A DNA stretch of 14,697 nt from NCBI GenBank assembly GCA_937864935.1, contig CALMDN010000500.1, positions 1 to 14,697 on the forward strand, in the 5' to 3' direction. This DNA comes from an uncultured Bacteroidales bacterium. Lineage in GTDB: Bacteria > Bacteroidota > Bacteroidia > Bacteroidales > Lentimicrobiaceae. Shown piece by piece: positions 1-4,981 of this stretch (its first letter is position 1; each line of letters starts with the position of its first letter). A model generated the notes under the pieces. It searched no databases. It saw only the letters and a program-made list of their open reading frames with translations, and had not been told where the DNA came from. The position numbers and the translations under genes were made by a program.

Positions 1-269
1 CGATCCTGACCAGTAATTGTTGCCTGGTGGTCGAGCGGAGCCTAGACCATCCGGGACTACTTGCGAATTCCGGAACCTGCTTAAAGCTCTAAATTCCGGG
101 CCTGTCTGCATGCAGGAAAGGGACAAACCGGCAGACAGCTAAAACAAGGGTTGAAGCTCATCTCCCGGTTGAGTACCTCCGGACCTGGTTCTGAAGGGTT
201 CTTAAAGTTTGGTCTGAATGTCAGATTTGCATCATTCCTGCGTAACTTTGGTTATCAAAAACATCCAAA
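1..269. other. Left-edge non-coding stretch with hairpin and repeated CCGG-CCTG words
   Basis: No convincing gene is seen on either strand before the first coding region. The stretch holds an 8-bp inverted repeat, CTGTCTGC at 102-109 and GCAGACAG at 131-138, around a 21-nt loop. It also holds a 10-bp palindrome CTGCATGCAG at 106-115. A CCGG word shortly before CCTG recurs near 70-80, 97-105 and 179-187. No T-tract follows the hairpin, so it is not an obvious terminator. A fragment of an upstream gene cut by the window edge cannot be excluded. Confidence 0.4.
243..250 (+). promoter_or_regulatory. Bacteroidota -7 promoter element (TAACTTTG)
   Basis: TAACTTTG matches the Bacteroidota -7 consensus TAnnTTTG exactly and lies 19 nt before the ATG at 270. 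A TTTG word lies upstream but at 13 bp, not the usual 19-21 bp, so the -33 half is weak. It would drive the T9SS-sorted protein with a very short leader. Confidence 0.5.
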
Positions 270-1451
270 ATGAAAACACTTACACACCTTTTCACGAAAT
301 CTTCATTTTCATTGATAAGAAAGAGTCTGCCGGCTTTGTTTCTGCTGACCTATATGTCAGCCAATACACAAAGTCTGACTGCTGAATTTGAAGCAGCAGG
401 ATACACCTTAACAGATCTTGGCAGCATAGATCAGCTTCCGTCACAATACGGGGGTTTGACCATACGGCCGGATCAGCCGAATACGCTGTATATCGGCGGG
501 AGTGCCAACAATAGCGGTGGAGGCCTTTATACTGTCGGATTGATCAGAGATGCGGTTACAAACCGTATTACAGGCTTTAATGGTTCAGCAGTACTTTACG
601 TAGCTGCGCCCAACAACGACGGAGGCATCGTTTTTGACCAATACGGAACGCTGCTGTTCACCAGGTACAGCATGAATGAACTCGGGCAGGTGCTTCCCGA
701 CAATACTTATATCAGCATTTCTCTGACTGAATTCGGTATTGTTTCTTCGGTGGGGGCGCTGGCTTTCGTGCCTGCCGGTTATCCTGGTGCAGGTGGCCTG
801 GTCTTTTCTTCGTACAATGGTGGCATTATGTACAATGTACCTTATACCCGGGAGAGCAACGGGCAGTATTCCTTTTCAGTCAAAGTTGCTGAAGTATCTG
901 TGAATCCCGAGGCTGCAGGTCCTGAAGGAATCGCTTATATTCCGGCCGGATCGGCCGCTTTTCCCAACCTTTCGATGGCCATTTCATCATATGGTAACGG
1001 AACCGTAGTTGTCTATGAAGTCGGTGAATATGGTTTACCGGTACCGTCAACGGTCAGGCAGATGGTTACCGGGCTTACCGGAGCTGAAGGTGCCCTGATT
1101 GACCCGGTAACCGGTGATTTCCTGTTCTCCACCTTCGGAGGCGGCAATAAGGTGATCCGGATTTCCGGCTTCGAGAAACCCTCATCCGTATCTGACCGGC
1201 CTGCCGAAAACCAACCCGGGTTCACCCTGGTTCCCAACCCTTCGGAGGGAAGTTTCGTGCTGGAATTTATCAGGCCCTTTAACGGAGGATTGGTTACCGT
1301 TTACGACATCCACGGCAACAAGGTAATGGAACGGGAATTCAGCCGGGAAGGCCCCTTAACGTGCGACCTTTCGCTGCTGCCCGCCGGAGTATATTTTGTC
1401 AGGGCTGAAAACGGGAACTCCTCGGGCTACCAGAAACTTATTTTAAAGTAG
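270..1451 (+). CDS. Secreted beta-propeller-like protein with T9SS type A sorting domain
   Basis: The 393-residue protein begins with a basic then hydrophobic export signal (residues 1 to about 34, ending near ANTQS). The central region, about 40-305, is rich in Gly, Asn and Tyr with recurring short strands such as GGLYTVG, GGIVFDQYGTLLF and GALIDPVTGDFLFS. This resembles NHL/SMP-30-type beta-propeller blades, but no specific family is recognised. Residues 317-393 form a typical type IX secretion C-terminal domain: a VPNPSEGSF segment, a VTVYDIHGNKV strand, LPAGVYFVR, and a final KLILK. Such domains direct crossing of the outer membrane and attachment or release at the cell surface. The ATG at 270 lies just after a good -7 element and opens the signal peptide. 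It stands alone on the plus strand and converges on the next gene. Ligand or substrate is unknown. Confidence 0.85.
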   Translation: MKTLTHLFTKSSFSLIRKSLPALFLLTYMSANTQSLTAEFEAAGYTLTDLGSIDQLPSQYGGLTIRPDQPNTLYIGGSANNSGGGLYTVGLIRDAVTNRITGFNGSAVLYVAAPNNDGGIVFDQYGTLLFTRYSMNELGQVLPDNTYISISLTEFGIVSSVGALAFVPAGYPGAGGLVFSSYNGGIMYNVPYTRESNGQYSFSVKVAEVSVNPEAAGPEGIAYIPAGSAAFPNLSMAISSYGNGTVVVYEVGEYGLPVPSTVRQMVTGLTGAEGALIDPVTGDFLFSTFGGGNKVIRISGFEKPSSVSDRPAENQPGFTLVPNPSEGSFVLEFIRPFNGGLVTVYDIHGNKVMEREFSREGPLTCDLSLLPAGVYFVRAENGNSSGYQKLILK

Positions 1452-1510
1452 CACGGACAGATGAGGAGGCTTCTGTTACACAGACTGATGTAATCGGCCA
1501 AGGAAAAAAA

Positions 1511-2170
1511 TTACCCACCAATGCCAGCACCGGAAGGCTTAAGCATTTTATAATGCGGGGCATTCTCCGGCTTATCATAAGCTACAAACGAAAGACCGTT
1601 GCCTGTGAAGGTGTGACCAACATTGTCGAGGTATTGACCCCGCTTCAGGAAACTTTCAATGACAAAAGTTTTCTCGCCGTCTGCGTCAGGCATCGGATGC
1701 AGGATAAACCGGTAATCGTCACCTTCAGGGGTGTCGTCATCCTCATCCTGACCCAGAAACCATTCCTCCACACCAAACGGGGTGTTTGTCCGGAAACATC
1801 CCCACCAGCGATCCGGCTCCTGAACCGAGCGGATCAGAAACAATTTGTCAGTTCCGCTATAACCTGCCGGTATCACCTCGAAATAACAATCCTTCTCGTC
1901 AATCAGGTTATTGATGCTGTAGGTTTTTTCAACACCACCCCTGTAAAGGGAAAGCCCCCCCGTTGAGTATATGTAGGAATAGCTGGATTCATCCCGGTCT
2001 GTAACCATTACCCACTTTTGTGGCCAGGAGATGGCTTCAAGGCCTCCGGCAGGATCAACGGTATCTTTGTCCTTTTTGCAGGATGATAGCGTCATGAACA
2101 AAATAAGAAGGATGAAACCCGCCGGCAAATATCCTGAGAGCAGATTTCTTTTGAATTTTAAAGTATTCAT
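1511..2170 (-). CDS. Lipoprotein of unknown function, possible beta-trefoil C-terminus
   Basis: The 219-residue product has a long hydrophobic signal ending in the lipobox LSSC, with Cys31 as the lipidated residue and CKKDKD following. It is therefore expected to be anchored in the outer or inner membrane. The mature part is rich in aromatics and acidic residues, including a run QDEDDDTPEGDD at about 141-152. Segments such as YRFILHP and RGQYLDN followed by LSFVAYDKPENAP resemble beta-trefoil (ricin/fascin-like) repeats; this is only a visual impression. No enzyme motif was seen. It is transcribed toward the preceding plus-strand gene, with 59 bp between their stops, and stands apart from the sigma-factor operon (190 bp gap). 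Family not recognised. Confidence 0.75.
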   Translation of the reverse strand: MNTLKFKRNLLSGYLPAGFILLILFMTLSSCKKDKDTVDPAGGLEAISWPQKWVMVTDRDESSYSYIYSTGGLSLYRGGVEKTYSINNLIDEKDCYFEVIPAGYSGTDKLFLIRSVQEPDRWWGCFRTNTPFGVEEWFLGQDEDDDTPEGDDYRFILHPMPDADGEKTFVIESFLKRGQYLDNVGHTFTGNGLSFVAYDKPENAPHYKMLKPSGAGIGG

Positions 2171-2260
2171 TGTTTATAAAGGTTAGGTTATACAATCTAA
2201 ATCAATATCTAAGGCATGGGTAATAAGCCTTTTAGATAAATAAAATGATAATTCTGGAAA

Positions 2261-2285
2261 CTCAGGTTGATACCTATTCCCTGAG
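2261..2285. repeat. Inverted repeat CTCAGG/CCTGAG in intergenic gap
   Basis: CTCAGG (2261-2266) and CCTGAG (2280-2285) can pair as a 6-bp stem with a 13-nt loop. On the plus strand it is followed by TATTTTT; on the minus strand, the direction of the genes here, by TTTCC. It may be a weak terminator for the sigma-factor operon, but the T-tract is on the wrong side for that. A second inverted repeat, AGAACAA (2297-2303) and TTGTTCT (2318-2324), lies alongside. Confidence 0.25.
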
Positions 2286-2360
2286 TATTTTTCTTTAGAA
2301 CAAGCAGGTCTGGATTTTTGTTCTGAAAGGCAGGCTATGATAACGGAATTATTTCTGCAT

Positions 2361-2969
2361 TCATGACTCCATGGATTCTATCTGCTGTTTCAGTTTTTTC
2401 AGGTGCCGGCCGTACATTTGCTGAAAAAGGATTCTGGCAAACCAGTAGCTGAGGGGTACCAGCACCAGTAAGGTAATGCCGAGGATGGTGAGCATCACCG
2501 GATTGTAAAGGAAATCTTCCACTGCTTTTCCCGATCCCATCATACCGCCCCAGATAAACCCGCCGGTTGCAGCAACGGGATAAATGAAGATGCTTATTCT
2601 TTGCTGTAGATGCCACCATTGCATAAACCCATCATAATGTGAACTCAGCTCTTCTTTCAGACTGTGGTCGGGAATTACCCCATCGGGAAGTTTTCTATAA
2701 AGTTTCAGACTGTCTTTTATGATGAACAGGTTATAGAAGGCCAGGATGGTCAGCGACAGAGCCACCTGCCATACAGGAATAAGAAAAATCATCACAATGT
2801 AGAGCAGAGTAATAACAGCTGCCAGAATGATTGATATCCACAGAGTTCTGCGGAGTTTCGACAGGGGATGTTTTGAGTGCAGTCGGCTGAAATTGCCTTC
2901 TTTCATAAGCGCATCCAGCAATTCTTCCTGTCCGCTGATGTTTTGCCACACTTTTTTTGTATCCATCAT
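2361..2969 (-). CDS. Four-helix membrane protein, putative partner of the ECF sigma factor
   Basis: The 202-residue protein has a soluble, charged N-terminus (about 1-40), two adjacent membrane segments (about 43-64 and 67-85), a soluble stretch of about 40 residues, two more membrane segments (about 125-144 and 157-180), and a basic amphipathic tail (KKLKQQIESMES). Its ATG overlaps the stop of the upstream sigma gene by 4 nt (ATGA), so the two are almost surely co-translated. Small integral membrane proteins next to ECF sigma genes often act as anti-sigma factors or sensors. Here no classic anti-sigma zinc motif (HxxxCxxC) is visible, so that role rests on position only. It is the last gene of the minus-strand operon. 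The first two codons are both ATG, so the start is uncertain by one residue. Confidence 0.8.
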   Translation of the reverse strand: MMDTKKVWQNISGQEELLDALMKEGNFSRLHSKHPLSKLRRTLWISIILAAVITLLYIVMIFLIPVWQVALSLTILAFYNLFIIKDSLKLYRKLPDGVIPDHSLKEELSSHYDGFMQWWHLQQRISIFIYPVAATGGFIWGGMMGSGKAVEDFLYNPVMLTILGITLLVLVPLSYWFARILFQQMYGRHLKKLKQQIESMES

Positions 2970-3439
2970 AATTGTTTTAAAAGTGAAGCCAGTTGTTGTT
3001 TGGCCCGGTGAAACTTAACGCCCACAAGGTTCGGGGTAATCCCGAGGATGGTACCGATCTCCTGGTTGCTGTATCCGTCAAGATGAAGAGATACCACAGC
3101 CCTGTCTGTTTCTGCCAGGGTGCGCAATGCCATGTAAAGCCTTTCTGTTTCATTGACATTGGGCTCTGCAGCTAAGGTCTCCTCGAATTGCCGGGTGTCG
3201 GTGTATTCTATCCTGTTGATCTTTTTCTGAAGGGTAAAAATGGTATTCAGGCACAAACGGTAGAGCCAGGTACTGAATTTGGACTCACCCCTGAATCCCG
3301 GATATGACTTCCAGGCCTGCAGAAGAATTTCCTGGTAAAGGTCTTTTTTGTCCTCTTCCGTATCGGTATAAAGATGCACCAGTTTATAAACGATACCCTG
3401 GTGCTCTTTAAGTCTGGCTAAGAATTCCTTTTCGCTCAA
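2966..3439 (-). CDS. RNA polymerase sigma factor, ECF (sigma-70 family)
   Basis: The 157-residue protein has both conserved ECF sigma regions. Region 2 spans about residues 10-72, with DKKDLYQEI and the core-binding/-10 melting stretch FRGESKFSTWLYRLCLNT. Region 4 spans about 103-155, with the helix-turn-helix YSNQEIGTILGITPNLVGVKFHRAK. It would direct RNA polymerase to a specific set of promoters. The first possible start in this frame is TTG at 3439, because the frame's preceding codon is TGA. That TGA is also the stop of the TraB-like gene, so the start abuts the stop with no gap. Start placement fits the family, which begins a few residues before the EFLxRLxxHQG segment. Translation likely depends on coupling to the upstream gene. 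The downstream gene overlaps by 4 nt and may encode its regulator. Confidence 0.93.
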   Translation of the reverse strand: MSEKEFLARLKEHQGIVYKLVHLYTDTEEDKKDLYQEILLQAWKSYPGFRGESKFSTWLYRLCLNTIFTLQKKINRIEYTDTRQFEETLAAEPNVNETERLYMALRTLAETDRAVVSLHLDGYSNQEIGTILGITPNLVGVKFHRAKQQLASLLKQL

Positions 3440-4324
3440 TCAGTGGTTGGTTTTAACGGCTTCAACGGTAAATCCCCGGGCCCTGAGCAGCTCAATCAGC
3501 CCGTTTTCACCCGGCAGATGTAAGGCACCGACTGCCAAAAATACGGATTGTTCGCTCATTTTTGTACTCAGCTGCTCAACCCAGTATTTGTTCCGGTTGT
3601 CGAGCAGAACCTCTATTTCTTCCGGTGTATAGGAACCGTACATCAGCTCTTCCATTTTTACAAGGTCTTGTGTCATGTATGCATCATACAACAAAGTGAT
3701 TTGTTCCTGTACACTTTTGTTGCTGTGAAGAAATTCATTCAACAGTGCAATCTGGCGCTCTGTGGAGAAACTGTTAAACAGCGCATCTATCTGTATTTCA
3801 ATGGTATCGAGACCAATGAGTTCTTTCTTTTCCTTGCGGGCTTCTTCGGCAAAATAGCCATCCAGTTGCACTGTTCCCGGAGGATTCGGAAAATACTTCA
3901 TCTGGGCAATGCCCATCACGAAAGTCATCACAGCAACCGGGTTGTATGCATCGAAAGCAGTCAGGTCGATCCCGGCTTCATTTTTAAACCACTGGTTCAG
4001 CAAGGCATAGGAGCTGTCGGGAAGGATCTGCTTCAGTGTACCTTCCTTCAACAGGGATGCTTCCATTATTTTCGTCTGAACAGTTTCATCAATCAGCAAC
4101 TCAACGGCCACAGTCTTACTTGAGTAAAACGCCTCTTTTACGGCAGGAAGGGTATCAATATAAGCATTGGTGAGCAGGTGCATGGTGCCGAATATCCACG
4201 ATGGCTGCTGGCTTCCTTTGCTCTGAACTTTCCAGAGCAGTGAACCTGAGTTGCCTTCAGTCTGTGCGGAAACAAGTCCGGAGGTGAGCAGGAAGAAGCA
4301 TAAAATAAGCAAATGTTTTTTCAT
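3440..4324 (-). CDS. TraB/GumN family protein
   Basis: The 294-residue protein has a clear signal peptide (MKKHLLILCFFLLTSGLVSA, cleaved near Gln21) and no lipobox. It shows the family hallmarks: an N-terminal LLWKV segment followed by a GxxH motif (Gly46 to His49 in IFGTMHLL), an acidic segment VAVELLIDE at about 73-80, and a second GxxH near the end (Gly266 to His269 in VGALHLPGENG) followed by LLRARGFTVE. TraB/GumN proteins belong to the superfamily that includes the Tiki metalloproteases, where the two GxxH motifs are thought to bind metal. The natural substrate of bacterial members is generally unknown. It is expected in the periplasm. It lies 11 nt after the small membrane protein gene and ends flush against the sigma-factor start, so the four genes form one transcription unit. 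Confidence 0.92.
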   Translation of the reverse strand: MKKHLLILCFFLLTSGLVSAQTEGNSGSLLWKVQSKGSQQPSWIFGTMHLLTNAYIDTLPAVKEAFYSSKTVAVELLIDETVQTKIMEASLLKEGTLKQILPDSSYALLNQWFKNEAGIDLTAFDAYNPVAVMTFVMGIAQMKYFPNPPGTVQLDGYFAEEARKEKKELIGLDTIEIQIDALFNSFSTERQIALLNEFLHSNKSVQEQITLLYDAYMTQDLVKMEELMYGSYTPEEIEVLLDNRNKYWVEQLSTKMSEQSVFLAVGALHLPGENGLIELLRARGFTVEAVKTNH

Positions 4325-4335
4325 TGGTTACGAAG

Positions 4336-4617
4336 TTAAAGGCTTAGATTCAGATCACTGAAGATTGTATAGAACAAGCCTGCAAAACTGAGGCACAAAT
4401 GGGCGATGACCCAGATTCTCTGATAAAGCGGGCGCTGGCCCCATTTTACCTCCTGATCGAAAGGATCGAATACAAGAGCAATGGAAAAGTTGATGACTGC
4501 AGAGGAGGTATCGCCCATAATCCAGAGAAATGCTGAGAGTATGACAAAGGCAGCATAGGCCCAGCGGTTGATCCGGAAGGAATTGACTGTATTGCCGGTT
4601 GAAAGTTCCTGTTTCAT
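4336..4617 (-). CDS. Small two-helix membrane protein of unknown function
   Basis: From the ATG at 4617 the product is 93 residues, with a hydrophilic N-terminus, a membrane segment at about 19-36 (WAYAAFVILSAFLWIMG), a middle segment with NFSIALVFDPFDQEVKWGQRP, and a second membrane segment at about 68-86. The frame stays open upstream, to an ATG at 4650 and another at 4701, but those extensions are Lys/Asn-rich and look like leader sequence. I therefore prefer 4617, which follows an A/T-rich stretch typical of starts in this phylum. It is the first gene of the minus-strand operon containing the TraB-like protein and the ECF sigma factor. No family is recognised. Confidence 0.65.
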   Translation of the reverse strand: MKQELSTGNTVNSFRINRWAYAAFVILSAFLWIMGDTSSAVINFSIALVFDPFDQEVKWGQRPLYQRIWVIAHLCLSFAGLFYTIFSDLNLSL

Positions 4618-4823
4618 AATTTTATGTTTTGAAACATTGGTGGCTTTCATGACCGGAATATTACAGAGTGTTTTATTTTTTTTTGGTTTTGCCCGGAGCA
4701 ATATTCAGGAGAACTGTTTTTCATGCCTTTACCTGAGGAAAGTAACAGAATTTTTTACCAAAGCCATGTTTTTTTCAGGTTGAATTCTTTAAATGCAAAT
4801 TTTTATTAAAGAAGTTATCAACT

Positions 4824-4835
4824 GCAACCGGTTGC
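4824..4835. promoter_or_regulatory. LacI-family operator 1 (GCAACCGGTTGC)
   Basis: This is a perfect 12-bp palindrome with a central CG and GCAA/TTGC arms, the usual form of LacI/GalR-family sites. It directly abuts operator 2. Together they make a perfect 22-bp palindrome at 4825-4846 centred on TGCGCA. The LacI-family gene at 11283-12311 is the obvious candidate to bind it; its hinge has the Leu that in this family inserts at the central CG. Confidence 0.85.
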
Positions 4836-4847
4836 GCAACCGGTTGA
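4836..4847. promoter_or_regulatory. LacI-family operator 2 (GCAACCGGTTGA)
   Basis: It matches operator 1 at 11 of 12 positions; the last base is A instead of C. Its centre is 12 bp from that of operator 1 and 17 bp from that of operator 3. The sites are too close for three full dimers to bind without crowding, so they may be alternatives or bind cooperatively. Confidence 0.75.
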
Positions 4848-4852
4848 AATCA

Positions 4853-4864
4853 GCAATCGATTGC
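4853..4864. promoter_or_regulatory. LacI-family operator 3 (GCAATCGATTGC)
   Basis: This is a perfect 12-bp palindrome sharing GCAAnCGnTTGC with the other two sites. It ends 17 bp before the -33 element of the receptor promoter, so the whole array lies upstream of the polymerase contact region. Confidence 0.85.
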
Positions 4865-4881
4865 AAAGGGTCCAAAACCTG

Positions 4882-4912
4882 TTGACTCAGGCAGTTACAT
4901 GATATACATTTG
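4882..4912 (+). promoter_or_regulatory. Bacteroidota promoter for the TonB-dependent receptor
   Basis: A TTG (4882-4884) is followed after exactly 20 bp by TACATTTG (4905-4912), which matches the -7 consensus TAnnTTTG. This implies a start of transcription near 4917-4920 and a leader of about 62 nt. It overlaps the upstream in-frame TTG codon at 4910, which supports the ATG at 4982 as the true translational start. Confidence 0.75.
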
Positions 4913-4981
4913 CCGCCTCCCGACTTCAGAATCAAACCGGGAAAAAGGGAAATTATTTATTTTATTCACAAATTTTCAATC

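Larger units (their letters stand above)
4618..4981. promoter_or_regulatory. Divergent control region between the sigma operon and the sugar locus
   Basis: This gene-free stretch of 364 bp separates the minus-strand operon from the TonB-dependent receptor. It holds three LacI-type operators (4824-4864), a Bacteroidota promoter (4882-4912) and a leader of about 60 nt. No clear TAnnTTTG promoter was found facing left for the minus-strand operon. Confidence 0.7.

Noticed and set aside
102..138. Hairpin at the left edge as a terminator of an upstream gene
   Set aside because: The 21-nt loop is long and no T-tract follows.
1553..1966. Open frame of 137 codons on the plus strand
   Set aside because: It is antisense to the lipoprotein gene, which has a clear lipobox and signal peptide; the plus-strand product shows no motif.
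3933..3945. GCAACCGGGTTGT, similar to the LacI-type operators
   Set aside because: It has an odd number of bases between the arms, which breaks the central CG symmetry, and lies inside the TraB-like coding sequence.
3548..4123. Open frame of 191 codons on the plus strand
   Set aside because: It lies opposite the TraB/GumN-family gene, whose signal peptide and both GxxH motifs are intact; the antisense product has no recognisable features.
4910..4981. Longer N-terminus for the receptor starting at TTG 4910
   Set aside because: That codon lies in the -7 promoter element, and the extension would place a signal peptide internally.
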